Assembly (NCBI GenBank): GCA_041608535.1
Contig: JBFISM010000007.1
Coordinates: 1 to 55,893, forward strand
Source of the DNA: JBFISM01 sp041608535
GTDB taxonomy: Bacteria; Actinomycetota; Acidimicrobiia; Spongiisociales; UBA5794
Reading direction: 5' to 3'
DNA length: 55,893 nucleotides
In this document: piece after piece, positions 24,628 to 33,002 of the stretch
Numbering within the stretch: the stretch's first letter is position 1
Layout: every line of letters starts with the position of its first letter
Translations under genes and position numbers: made by a program
The notes under the pieces: generated by a model
Database searches by the model: none
Told to the model about the DNA's origin: nothing
Seen by the model: the letters and a program-made list of their open reading frames with translations, nothing else

Positions 24628-24966
24628 ATGACATCGCCAGACGGAACGCCGCGCACCGCAACCGATCTCGTTGCCACCATGGGGTGGGTGCAGCTCCCGT
24701 ACGACTGTGTCGGACTGCTGCGCAGGTCCGCGGTTGGGGATCATGCCCTGTGGTCGTGGCTGATACTCGTCCCGTGGGCCGTCAACGACTCCAAACCATG
24801 GATCGACGGGACCGAGTTGATAGAACGCCCTTCGATGAGTCACGAGGCGCAGACCGAGTTCGTACTGTCGAAGCTCCGCGAGATCCTCGACGATCGGTAT
24901 GCGGAGTCCGGCGTCGCGGGAGCTGCGGACGAGTTCCTCCGCAACCTGTCGGCCGGAGACGGCTGA
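24628..24966 (+). CDS. Small hypothetical protein
   Basis: A possible 112-residue protein. It contains a Trp-rich middle (HALWSWLILVPWAVNDSKPW) and an amphipathic C-terminal helix region (FVLSKLREILDDRYAESG). There is no signal peptide and no family that I recognise. Start choice is weak: ATG 24628, with an in-frame GTG at 24619; neither has a strong ribosome site. It lies between the oxidoreductase and a convergent lipoprotein gene. The reading frame on the opposite strand here is longer but compositionally poor (Arg-rich), which favours this strand. Could still be a chance frame. Confidence 0.45.
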   Translation: MTSPDGTPRTATDLVATMGWVQLPYDCVGLLRRSAVGDHALWSWLILVPWAVNDSKPWIDGTELIERPSMSHEAQTEFVLSKLREILDDRYAESGVAGAADEFLRNLSAGDG

Positions 24967-25009
24967 CCTCCGGACGAACCGGGACGTACGCAGGCCCGCT
25001 TGACCGAAG

Positions 25010-25813
25010 TCAGACGCACACGCCCTCAGTCGTGACCCCACGGCTGCACAGCAGCGTGCGTTCCGCAGCATCGAGCGTGAACCCGGCGGCGGTCTCCTCG
25101 GCGAAGATGTGCAGCCGCAGGCCGCCGACGCTGTCGTCGCCGAGACCGATCACGTCGACCGTCACTTCGTGGAGGTCGCCGGCGCTGGGCCCGTCCACGA
25201 TGACGATGGTGGACGCCGGGTCGTCCGACGCCTGGGTCTCGGCGATGTCCTCTGCCAGCTCCTCCATGGTTGCTGCGGTCGGCAACTCTCCGTCGAAGAA
25301 TTCGGCAATCGCAAAGGTGATGTCCGTGGTCTCGCCGATGTAGGCGAGGAATCGCGCATTCGCCCACCCGGTGTTGGCGTCGAGCTCGATCTCGTGCCAG
25401 ATCGATTGGGCGACGATCCGCGAATTGCCCACGGCCACGATGTTCATTTCCGTCGGCGCCAGCGTGTCGATGATGCCGGCTTCGACACCGGGCAGCTCAC
25501 GCACGTTGAGCACATCGCTGGCGGCCACACCGACGACGCCGAGCACATCGCCCGCAGCCGGGCCCTCGATGGGCGATCCGGGGTCGGGAGCCTGGGTTGT
25601 GGTCGTGGTGGTGGACGTGGACGTGGTTGTCGAGGTCGTCGTTGACGACGAGGTTGTAGTGGTGGTCGGATCCTCGGGCGACGTTGTGGTAGCAGCCTGT
25701 GTGGTCGACGGTGCGGCAGCCACCGTGGTGGTGGATTCGGGCGCATCGTCCGCAGCGCCACATGCTGCCAGCAGCAGCACAACGACGACGAGAGCGGCAG
25801 TGAGACGTTGCAT
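25010..25813 (-). CDS. Lipoprotein with Thr-rich linker and SH3-like domain
   Basis: A 267-residue lipoprotein: MQRLTAALVVVVLLLAACGA gives a signal peptide with lipobox LAAC. A long Thr/Ser linker (about residues 25-80) with runs of Thr follows. Then a bacterial SH3-like domain, VASDVLNVRELPGVEAGII with 'HEIELDANTGWANARFLAYIG', the pattern of SH3_3 modules that bind cell wall. The C-terminal 110 residues, ending at a Cys-containing tail, are unrecognised. ATG 25811-25813 has an AGGAGGAAC ribosome site; the longer in-frame start is unlikely. It stands between two convergent or co-directional small genes. Outer-surface location and wall binding are likely; function beyond that is unknown. Confidence 0.78.
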   Translation of the reverse strand: MQRLTAALVVVVLLLAACGAADDAPESTTTVAAAPSTTQAATTTSPEDPTTTTTSSSTTTSTTTSTSTTTTTTQAPDPGSPIEGPAAGDVLGVVGVAASDVLNVRELPGVEAGIIDTLAPTEMNIVAVGNSRIVAQSIWHEIELDANTGWANARFLAYIGETTDITFAIAEFFDGELPTAATMEELAEDIAETQASDDPASTIVIVDGPSAGDLHEVTVDVIGLGDDSVGGLRLHIFAEETAAGFTLDAAERTLLCSRGVTTEGVCV

Positions 25814-25918
25814 GACTGTTCCTCCTGAACACTCACACATTGTGGTGGGCTGGTCGGCCACTTTGGTGAACCGTACGCATGTATAGGACGTTCTCCACGT
25901 CCCTCCAGTTCCTGGTTT

Positions 25919-26587
25919 CTACAGAACGGGGATGGGGCGCACCGTGTCTCGCTCCCGGCGCGCCAGGGCGCGCAACACGGCAGTGTCGCCGTGCCGCCGC
26001 CGGGCGATGTCCACCAGCGTGGCGATGGCTATGTTCATTGCCCGCTCGTTGACCGGCGGCTGCGGCAGGTCGAGGCTCGACACGAGATCGTCGATGTGGA
26101 CCGTGAGCTCGACGAGTCGAGTGACGAGATAGTCGTCCAGCCCGATGCGGAGTTGGCCGAGCACGCTGAGGGTCAGGTCGGGAGGTGCCGTCTCCAGCCG
26201 GTCGCCGAGTCTGTCGAGAGCTTCGTCGAGCGTCGCCACCAGCTCGGCGTGCCCTTCCTCCGCCATCTCGCCGGCACGCCGGCGCACGGCCTTGTTGAGC
26301 TCGGTGTCGACATCGTGTCCGAGGTCGTCGGCGAAGGACAGGTAGTACCCGACGGCGTCGACCAGCTCACCTGAGCCTTCCGTCGGTCGGTCGGCGCCTC
26401 GCTCGGTGACCGCGCGCCGCACGTACGAGTCGACCGTCGTGACGGCGCGGGCGAGATGTGCGGCCAGCTCGCCAATGGTCATGTGACGCAACGCAGACGG
26501 CTCGAGCCACCGCCGTGCAACAACATCGCCGGCGACGAGGTTACGGGCGGTGGTGGCGGCGGCGAGAAACGTGGCTCGTGCATCCAC
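25919..26587 (-). CDS. MDMPI/DinB-like mycothiol-dependent isomerase family protein
   Basis: A 222-residue helical protein resembling the maleylpyruvate isomerase / MDMPI_N family, whose four-helix bundle carries a metal centre and which in actinobacteria uses mycothiol. The opening FLAAATTARNLVAGD with WLEPSALRHMTIGELAAHLA fits the family pattern (W...S.L..MTVGELAAHLA), including a His for metal, and 'DDYLVTRLVELTVHIDDLV' contains the second His-x-D-D motif. The gene starts at a GTG (26585-26587) with GAGG about 13 nt upstream. It is divergent from the GNAT gene (82-bp gap). Consistent with the mshA gene elsewhere in the window, but the reaction catalysed is unknown; many paralogs exist per genome. 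Confidence 0.7.
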   Translation of the reverse strand: MDARATFLAAATTARNLVAGDVVARRWLEPSALRHMTIGELAAHLARAVTTVDSYVRRAVTERGADRPTEGSGELVDAVGYYLSFADDLGHDVDTELNKAVRRRAGEMAEEGHAELVATLDEALDRLGDRLETAPPDLTLSVLGQLRIGLDDYLVTRLVELTVHIDDLVSSLDLPQPPVNERAMNIAIATLVDIARRRHGDTAVLRALARRERDTVRPIPVL

Positions 26588-26669
26588 CGGCGGAATCTAC
26601 CTCGGTCGAGCGAGCCGGAGATGCAGCCGGTATCCTCGGCGGCAGCCGTAACGCACGCGGAGTTTCGAT

Positions 26670-27194
26670 GTGAATGAGCTCTTGGACATTCGCATCCGGC
26701 CCGGTACGACAGCCGATGCGCCCGAGGTCGCCAGAGTGGTTGGCGAATCGTGGACGGCGGCCTACGACGGGCTGCTCGTCGACAGTGCATTGCACGGACG
26801 TTCCTTCGAGGCGGATGCGCACCAAACCGAGGTGCTCATCGAGCGCGGTCCCCCCGGATCGGGAGTGCACATCGCCGAGGCCGGCGGCAAGATCGTTGGT
26901 GTGGCCCTGTTCGGCCCTCCGGACGACGGCCGCCCCCCCGGCGAGGTCGGCACGCTGTACATGCTCTACACCATCTCGGAGGCGTGGGGAACCGCCGCAG
27001 GTCACCGGCTCTTCGAGAGCACGGCCGATGCGATGCGTCGCGCCGGCGTCTCGGTGATGGAGGCGGAAGTGCTCGAGTCCAACGAGCGGGCCCGGGCGTT
27101 CTTCGAGCGCCAGGGGATGCACAGCAACGGCACTCACCAGCAAGACTGGTTCGGCGCCCCGGTCACCGTGGTCGAATACTCCATGGTGCTGTAA
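26670..27194 (+). CDS. GNAT-family N-acetyltransferase
   Basis: A 174-residue single-domain acetyltransferase. It has the GNAT order: IRIRPGTTADAPEVARVVGE (motif C), IAEAGGKIVGVALFGPPD (motif D), LYMLYTISEAWGTAAGHRLF (motif A with acetyl-CoA-binding loop shape) and 'VLESNERARAFFERQGM' (motif B, the E.N.RA..FYE..GF signature). It transfers acetyl from acetyl-CoA to an unknown amine. GTG 26670 is the start in best agreement with motif C; the ribosome site is weak. Divergent from the MDMPI-like gene and convergent with the pyruvyl-transferase gene beyond a 234-bp gap. Confidence 0.85.
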   Translation: MNELLDIRIRPGTTADAPEVARVVGESWTAAYDGLLVDSALHGRSFEADAHQTEVLIERGPPGSGVHIAEAGGKIVGVALFGPPDDGRPPGEVGTLYMLYTISEAWGTAAGHRLFESTADAMRRAGVSVMEAEVLESNERARAFFERQGMHSNGTHQQDWFGAPVTVVEYSMVL

Positions 27195-27428
27195 CTTCGC
27201 AATCGAGGTAAAATAAACCCTAAGGACTTGATAAGTCCGGAGGCATGCGTGGATGCTCCCCTTCCCTCCACGCCGAAGGAGTGTCGGATGACGCGGCGTT
27301 CAATCGCCCGCTTCGGTGGTTCTCTCTCCTCGTTGCTGCTAGCCCGGCCGTAACCCCAGCCGGATGGTTGAAACGACCTTACGCCACCGAGCCATCCGAC
27401 ACTCCAGCCTCACCTTCCACGTTCCGAC
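27195..27428 (+). other. Structured intergenic region, possible small RNA or 21-aa peptide
   Basis: A 234-bp gap between convergent genes, where no promoter is required, yet it shows ordered signals on the plus strand: a -10-like TAAAAT (27209-27214), a 6-bp hairpin GGACTT/AAGTCC just after it, a hairpin GCGTGGA/TCCACGC (about 27247-27273), AAGGAG (27276-27281) six bases before an ATG at 27288 opening a 21-codon frame to TAA 27353, and perfect 13-nt inverted arms at 27278-27290 and 27393-27405. The left arm covers the ribosome site and ATG. Confidence 0.35.
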
Positions 27429-29051
27429 TCACTCCGCGGCTGCTGCCACCGCAGCCGCAAACCGGCGAGCGACATCGTGGTGACGCGTGCGGTACCGGGC
27501 CACGTGCTCGGCGATGGCGTTGCCGTGTTCGCTGCGGTTCGACCACGTGGCGGCGAACACGTCGCCGAGACGGTCCATCTGGTCGGTGCGGACCATGACC
27601 GCATCCTGTCCCACCGAAGCGGCAAAATCGAGGACCTTGGGCCGGTACTCGATGGCGAGGAACGGGGTACCCACGGCCGCGGCGAGCACCGAGGCGTGGA
27701 GGCGCTCACCGACCACCAGCTCAGCCGATGCCAGAGTCTCGAGTGTGCGATCGATGTCGGAGTAGCCGGCGAGGTAGCCGATCTCGATGTCACCCACGGA
27801 GCGCATCATCTCGATGATCCAGCGATCGTCGTGGGGATGGCTCGCCAGCAGCGTCACGGGATGTCCGCGGCTGCGCAGCGCGGAGACCAACGTGGTCAGT
27901 GCCTCGAGCACCACACCGTCATCGCCACCATGGAGTGATCCCTTGGTGTGCAGGGGCGCCACCACCACGTGACCTTCTATCCGTGCGACATCGGGGCACC
28001 GCAGACTCAGTGCGGGGTCGCCGATGATCTCGATCGCTCCTGTGAACCCGAGCGATCGCAGCGCCTCCTCGCTGTGCGGCCCGCGCACCCCAACGGTGAC
28101 GGCGCGCTGCAAGAACGGATCCCAGCGCTCGAGCGGCTCCGTGACACCCCAGAAGCTCGGGTTGCGCACGCCGGTGCCGAACACCACCGCAGGGAGCACC
28201 GGAGCGTCGATACGGCGCAGCCGGTTGAGGTAGTACTGGTCTGCGTTGATCAGCGTGCCTCCACCGAGCACCACCGCCTGGGCGTCCGCGGGGTTGACGA
28301 GGAGGTTTGCCCAGGGCATGAGATGGGCCACTGCAGCCAGCATGGCGTCGTCCCCGAGGTTGTCGTGTCCCGCGAGTCCGATGTAGGCCACGTCCACGCT
28401 TCCCGATTCTGCGGCTGGCGCCGTGCCACCGGTCGCCGAACTGGCAGCTTGGCGGATCCTGGCAGCGATACTGCGGCGCCTCCTCACCGCACGTTGCGCG
28501 AGCTGTGCCACGGTCCCCGGTCCTCCGTTCACCGGCCGAACGGGGGAAACGTCCACAGTGGCGGAGACGAAGTTGTCGACGGGCCAGCTGCGTAGCTCAT
28601 TCCACGCCGTCCCGTCGGCAGCGGCCGAACGCCGAAGCACCGCAAACAGGGGGATGCCACACCCGACGGTGTCTTCGATGGCGTCGAGATCTGCGGGCAC
28701 CGTGTACACGGCCCCCGCGACGTCGTAGGCACACCGCAGCATCGAGTTGGTTCCAGCCCGGAGCCGGGCGATCGCAGCCGAGACGACCCGTGGTTCGACT
28801 CCGACATCGGGGTGAATCACCACCAGATGGTCGGCTGCAGTTTGGGTGGCGATCACATCCGGGCCGGCAGGGGGGTCCACGGTCTCGTGATCGAAGGCGA
28901 GAACGTCGGCTCGTGCGGGGGAGAGAGTCTGCAGGCGGCCGAGCAACGAGGCCGTGTCGGTGGCGCTGCTCACGGGAATGACCCAGGCGATCTCCGGTCT
29001 GATGGCCCTGTGGAGCCGTCGCACCGTGGTCTGGCGCGGAGGAGGTTTCAT
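27429..29051 (-). CDS. Polysaccharide pyruvyl transferase family protein
   Basis: A 540-residue protein whose C-terminal 320 residues are a polysaccharide pyruvyl transferase (CsaB/WcaK type): VAYIGLAGHDNLGDDAMLAA opens the domain, followed by AVVLGGGTLINADQYYLN, 'VFGTGVRNPSFWG', GDPALSLRCP and the closing ELVVGERLHASVLAAAVGTP with AIEYRPKVLDFA. The enzyme adds pyruvate ketals to surface sugars from phosphoenolpyruvate. The first 190 residues resemble a GT2-like domain (EIAWVIPVSSATDTASLLGR) that lacks an obvious DxD, perhaps a degenerate glycosyltransferase. ATG 29049-29051 overlaps the upstream gene stop (ATGA). Third and last gene of a surface-polysaccharide operon. Confidence 0.85.
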   Translation of the reverse strand: MKPPPRQTTVRRLHRAIRPEIAWVIPVSSATDTASLLGRLQTLSPARADVLAFDHETVDPPAGPDVIATQTAADHLVVIHPDVGVEPRVVSAAIARLRAGTNSMLRCAYDVAGAVYTVPADLDAIEDTVGCGIPLFAVLRRSAAADGTAWNELRSWPVDNFVSATVDVSPVRPVNGGPGTVAQLAQRAVRRRRSIAARIRQAASSATGGTAPAAESGSVDVAYIGLAGHDNLGDDAMLAAVAHLMPWANLLVNPADAQAVVLGGGTLINADQYYLNRLRRIDAPVLPAVVFGTGVRNPSFWGVTEPLERWDPFLQRAVTVGVRGPHSEEALRSLGFTGAIEIIGDPALSLRCPDVARIEGHVVVAPLHTKGSLHGGDDGVVLEALTTLVSALRSRGHPVTLLASHPHDDRWIIEMMRSVGDIEIGYLAGYSDIDRTLETLASAELVVGERLHASVLAAAVGTPFLAIEYRPKVLDFAASVGQDAVMVRTDQMDRLGDVFAATWSNRSEHGNAIAEHVARYRTRHHDVARRFAAAVAAAAE

Positions 29052-30733
29052 GGGAGCGCCTCGGTACGGCTCACATACCCGGGGGCACCGAGGTCGATCC
29101 GGACGATGTCGTCGTGGGAGGTGAGGCTGGCTTCGGGAAGCCGGCGGTGAGCAGCATCGAGCAGCGCCGGCTCCGGGCGCACCAGGTACAGGTAGCGACG
29201 CACCACGCCGGCGATCTGCACCAGGTCACCGACGCCGGCGAGGACGGCGGCGTCCACCCGCCCGGTGGCGTCGCCCTCGAGCAAGCGATCGCCGCTGCGA
29301 ACCTCCCGGTCCGGGAGCCGGACCTCGGCATCGCCGAAGACTGCGATGCTGCTCACCTCGACGTCGTCGGCGATGATCGCATCCAGCCCGCTTGGTGAGG
29401 TACGGGCGGTGCGATCCCGGTGCGTGGTGGCGGCGGCGATCATGAACAACTCATCGATCCGGTGGTCGTACGTGTGGTGGCGGCGGGCGTGGTGATAGGC
29501 AGCGCACGCCCGATCTCCACTGCCGGGCTCGGCGACGAGCCGGCTCACATGCGCAGCGATCGTCCAGGCGAGCTCTTCGTAATGGTGGCCCTTGTCGAAC
29601 AGCAGGTCGGTGCCCGGGATGGGGTCGGTGGCGAGGAGCGCCCCGGCTCCGATAGCCTCGAAGACGCGCATCGTGATCGGGAAGTGACGTGCCCCGCCGT
29701 CGTTGATGACGACGTGCGCCGTCGAGTACAGCGCTGCCATCGCTTCGGGGGCCACGTCGGAGCGGAAGACGGCACGGGCTCCGAACTCGCGTTTGAGATC
29801 GTCGACACGCAGACGACGGGTGCGGTAGCGGGGACTCTCCTCGTCGAGACCTGCCCCGACCATGGCCACGTCGATCGTCCGGTCCGCCCATGGCATGGGC
29901 TCGTCGGCGTACAGCTCGGGAGCGACAGCAAACGGGAAGCGATGCACTGCGACCGGGAACCGATGTGCCAGATGCCAGCTGTGGGCGAGCAACACGGCGT
30001 CGACCCCGTAGCGATCCGTGAGGCGGAGATTGGCGTGGAGATGGTGCTCACCATGATGCACCCAGAACAGCACGGGGATCCCGGGGTTGTGCCCCGTGAT
30101 CGGCATGGCGGGATAGGGGCTCTCCACGAACACGACCACCTCGGTGTCCGCGGCGACCTGTGTCCAGTCGATCGCACCGTCGAAAGACTGCACGTCGGCG
30201 CCGCTGCGCTGCGCGGCGGCTGTCAGGTAGCGGCCCGGGCTCGTTGCGGTGTGGCGATGAACGATGGCGATCCTCCGGCCCCGATGGCGTCCCGGCCTCG
30301 GGTCCGTCGGCGGGCGTCGGTCGTCGGGATGGAACAGCCCGAGGTTGTCGGCCACCATCGACCGTGATGCCTCCGGCCGGTGGGGCGCTTGTGCGACGAG
30401 ATCGCGTGCCGGCGGCACCTCCCACGCAACTCCGCGGGCGATCAAGCCTCGTTTCGACGCCAGGGCCGCATCCAGATCACGTTTGCGGACAGGATGGATC
30501 ACGTCGGGTCGGGTCCTGTTGACGACCTTGCCCACAGCTCTGGTCGGGTCGGTCGAACGCAGCACGTTCGATCGACCGGCCGGTGGTGGGGCGAGCGCCT
30601 CGTGATTGCCCACGGTGCCTGGACGAGCCGCGACCAACGTGACTTCGTGACCGGCCGCATCCAGAGAGTGGAGCAGGGGAGGAGCGGCAGGGTCGCGAGT
30701 GACGTCGCCTGCGGAGACGACGGTTATACGCAT
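29048..30733 (-). CDS. CgeB-like glycosyltransferase
   Basis: A 561-residue GT-B-type protein. The start MRITVVSAGDVTRDPAAPPL is a standard GT4 N-terminus. The middle has VVFVESPYPAMPITGHNPGI and 'VLFWVHHGEHHLHANLRLTD', then the CgeB-like block ALYSTAHVVINDGGARHFPI with TMRVFEAIGAGALLATDPIP, where family members carry the conserved R-x-FEAxACG pattern. A C-terminal 90 residues beyond the GT fold is of unknown role. It sits between the GT2 gene (51 bp upstream) and the pyruvyl transferase (4-bp overlap), so it likely acts on the same surface glycan. No membrane segments. Donor unknown. Confidence 0.8.
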   Translation of the reverse strand: MRITVVSAGDVTRDPAAPPLLHSLDAAGHEVTLVAARPGTVGNHEALAPPPAGRSNVLRSTDPTRAVGKVVNRTRPDVIHPVRKRDLDAALASKRGLIARGVAWEVPPARDLVAQAPHRPEASRSMVADNLGLFHPDDRRPPTDPRPGRHRGRRIAIVHRHTATSPGRYLTAAAQRSGADVQSFDGAIDWTQVAADTEVVVFVESPYPAMPITGHNPGIPVLFWVHHGEHHLHANLRLTDRYGVDAVLLAHSWHLAHRFPVAVHRFPFAVAPELYADEPMPWADRTIDVAMVGAGLDEESPRYRTRRLRVDDLKREFGARAVFRSDVAPEAMAALYSTAHVVINDGGARHFPITMRVFEAIGAGALLATDPIPGTDLLFDKGHHYEELAWTIAAHVSRLVAEPGSGDRACAAYHHARRHHTYDHRIDELFMIAAATTHRDRTARTSPSGLDAIIADDVEVSSIAVFGDAEVRLPDREVRSGDRLLEGDATGRVDAAVLAGVGDLVQIAGVVRRYLYLVRPEPALLDAAHRRLPEASLTSHDDIVRIDLGAPGYVSRTEALP

Positions 30734-30784
30734 CCGAGGATGGTAACCAGTGGGGTCAGCGTGGACGGAACCGAACGGTTGGCG

Positions 30785-32347
30785 TCACCTGAGGTCGGTG
30801 ACGAAGGCCTTCTCGGGGTGAAGGCCGTCCCATGCGGCGACGGCGCCGGTCTCGAAAGTCTGCTCTTCGGTTTGCCAGGTGTGGTCCTCGCCACTGCGCA
30901 CGTAGGTGAACTCGAATCGGGTATTGGCATACACGGTGGCGCCGGCGGCACGGGCTGCGCCGAGAAACCAGGTGTCCTCCTGCACGGTCTTGTGAGGGAA
31001 GCGCACGGCGTCCCAGACGCTGCGCGCGAATACCAGTGAGGCTCCCGTGGTCATCGTCTCGATGACCTGCTCCTCGAGCCGTGGACGGCGCAGCACGGTG
31101 CGGTCGGCACCGGCGAGATACGTGTAGTGCGCGCCCTTGCCGACGATCTGGGCGTCTGTGTATGCCATGGCTTGGAGCGCATCGTCGAGGTAGGACGGGC
31201 CGTAATAGTCGTCGTCGTCGATCTTGGCCAGTACCCGCCCCGGCGAGACGGCGATCACCGTGTTGAGACACTCGCCAAGTGTGAGACGCTCGGGAAGGAC
31301 ATGAATGTCCACCGGCACCGGTGTCGAGTCCGCAATCGACCGCAGTGCATCCGGCGCCGCAAAACCATGCAACCCGACGACGAGGCGGAACCCGGGGCTG
31401 CGCTGCTCGAGAATCCGCGTAGCGGCAGCCACCACGTGGTCGGGTCGGTTGGACACCAGGATGGCGGTGATCGGATCGGTGGCTGCGGGTATTGCCAACC
31501 CGGCCGACTCGAACAACTCCCTGGCCCGCACCCAAGGTGCGTGATTCCGGTAGGCCCACCGCCGCAAGGCCACACCGGTGGAGTCCTCTTCGGCGTCGCC
31601 GCGAGCGGCGCGCCGGATGAGCGTTGCCGTCGGCTCGGCGAGGTCAGCCGGTGGCGGGAGGCCGCCGGTGGGACGACGGTGCTGCGGATTGTGCTCGTTG
31701 GGGTCGAACGAGGGTGGCGCGTGGCGGACGGGGCGTCCCAGGTCTGCAGCCAGCTTGCCGGCGTCCGTGGCGTCGCTTGCCGCCACGAGGTCACGCTCGC
31801 CGATGAGGTCACCGAGGCCTCGCAACTGGCGATCGGAGCACCACACCACGAGCGGCTGACGACCGATCAGCCCAGACCACTCGGCAAGCGCCTCCTTGGC
31901 TGGGGTGGGCAACCGTTCGTAAGCGGCCGGCTCCACGAGTGCGACGTCGGCGCCTGCGATGCCGTCGAGCGCAACCGGTGACGACGTCTCGAGCACTGGC
32001 CGAAGGCCCGGGTGGGAGACGGCCCCGGCCACTCGGACGATCGGCAGGCGTGGCGGCAGGCGTGGCGGCGCCGGCTGCTCCGTGGTGACGATCACCTCTC
32101 GGGGAGCCGGCTCTCGGTCGGTTTCGCGCATGATGCGACGGATGCGCTTGCGGAGGCGCCGAAGCCATGGGATGTCACGCTCGGCCTCGAGCTGCCGGAT
32201 TCTCGCGGTGCGTTCGTCTGCGCGATTGCGCCACAGCTCGACCCGTGCCGCCAGATCGGCATTGCGCTGTTCGACCCGGTGACGCATGGAGCGTTCGTCT
32301 CGCAGCGCACGTTCCAGCTCGACCCGGTCCGGAGTGGCGTCGTCCAT
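30785..32347 (-). CDS. GT2-family glycosyltransferase with N-terminal coiled coil
   Basis: A 520-residue protein. Residues 1-60 (VELERALRDERSMRHRVEQR and following) are charged and heptad-like, a likely coiled coil. After a variable middle of about 200 residues comes a GT-A domain: ITAILVSNRPDHVVAAATRI, 'LVVGLHGFAAPD', KIDDDDYYGPSYLDDAL with the metal-binding DDD, and TMTTGASLVFARSVWDAVRF with an EDTWFL region near the catalytic base. Start ATG 32345-32347 was chosen because the coiled coil starts there; the frame opens earlier without support. First gene of the minus-strand surface-polysaccharide operon and divergent from the DUF5655 gene, 66 bp away. Probably a surface-glycan glycosyltransferase. 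Confidence 0.82.
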   Translation of the reverse strand: MDDATPDRVELERALRDERSMRHRVEQRNADLAARVELWRNRADERTARIRQLEAERDIPWLRRLRKRIRRIMRETDREPAPREVIVTTEQPAPPRLPPRLPIVRVAGAVSHPGLRPVLETSSPVALDGIAGADVALVEPAAYERLPTPAKEALAEWSGLIGRQPLVVWCSDRQLRGLGDLIGERDLVAASDATDAGKLAADLGRPVRHAPPSFDPNEHNPQHRRPTGGLPPPADLAEPTATLIRRAARGDAEEDSTGVALRRWAYRNHAPWVRARELFESAGLAIPAATDPITAILVSNRPDHVVAAATRILEQRSPGFRLVVGLHGFAAPDALRSIADSTPVPVDIHVLPERLTLGECLNTVIAVSPGRVLAKIDDDDYYGPSYLDDALQAMAYTDAQIVGKGAHYTYLAGADRTVLRRPRLEEQVIETMTTGASLVFARSVWDAVRFPHKTVQEDTWFLGAARAAGATVYANTRFEFTYVRSGEDHTWQTEEQTFETGAVAAWDGLHPEKAFVTDLR

Positions 32348-32413
32348 GGGTGACCACGGTAGACGCCGGGTGCTGCTCTCGGGCGTGGCGGCGCGGGCTG
32401 GCACAATGCGGCA

Positions 32414-32848
32414 GTGACCGACACATCGGATCTGTGGACGTGCCCCGAATGCTCCAAACGCTTCGTGGGGCGCAACATGTGGCATTCATGCGGAGAGCAC
32501 AGCGTCGAGGCATTTCTCGCCGGCAAGAGCGAGCGGGCGCTGGCGCTCTGGGAGCAGCTGGTGGACATGGTGGGCCGCTGCGGACCGTTCGAACTTGCCG
32601 CGGCGAAGACCCGTATCGGTTTCATGGTTCGTGCCCGATTCGCCGGGATCACCGCACTCAGCGACCGGGGCATGAGTCTCGGGTTCTGGCTCAAGGAGGA
32701 GATCGACAGCCCTCGGTTCGCCAAGAAGGAGCACCTGGGTGGCCGGGACTGGATCTACCGGATCCGCATCACCGACCCGTCCCAGCTCGACGACGAGGTC
32801 CAAACATGGTTGTGCCAGGCGTACCAGGTCGGCTGCCAGCGAGCGTGA
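32414..32848 (+). CDS. DUF5655 domain protein with zinc-ribbon-like start
   Basis: A 144-residue protein. The N-terminus, LWTCPECSKRFVGRNMWHSC, is a short CxxC...H.C zinc-binding-like motif; the remainder matches DUF5655 as I know it: FLAGKSERALALWEQLVDMV, FELAAAKTRIGFMVRARFAG and 'GFWLKEEIDSPRFAKKE', followed by the H-R-I strand 'YRIRITDPSQLDDEVQTWL'. The family is related to small DNA-binding-like proteins of unknown function (YdhG-like fold suspected). Starts at a GTG 32414 without a strong ribosome site. Its 3' end is followed at once by the 61-bp tandem repeats. Single-gene unit. Confidence 0.7.
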   Translation: MTDTSDLWTCPECSKRFVGRNMWHSCGEHSVEAFLAGKSERALALWEQLVDMVGRCGPFELAAAKTRIGFMVRARFAGITALSDRGMSLGFWLKEEIDSPRFAKKEHLGGRDWIYRIRITDPSQLDDEVQTWLCQAYQVGCQRA

Positions 32849-32858
32849 TCGAGCGTCG

Positions 32859-33002
32859 CCGCGTTCACCCGTACATGACGGGTTTGTTGCGTGGCGGTGA
32901 TCTTGGTTCTGGGTTCTCGCCGCGTTCACCCGTACATGACGGGTTTGTTGCGTTGCGGTGATCTTGGTTCTGGGTTCTCACCGCGTTCACCCGTACATGA
33001 CG
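32859..33002. repeat. 61-bp tandem repeat, two and a third units
   Basis: The 22-mer whose core is CCGCGTTCACCCGTACATGA occurs at 32859, 32920 and 32981, exactly 61 bp apart, and the 39 bp between are nearly identical between the two full units. The third copy lies in the SDR gene and contains its stop codon and last codons (V-M-Y-G-stop), so the array is a duplication of that gene end. Confidence 0.85.

Noticed and set aside
32859..33002. CRISPR array
   Set aside because: The 61-bp units are repeated whole, including the 'spacer' part, and there are no cas genes.
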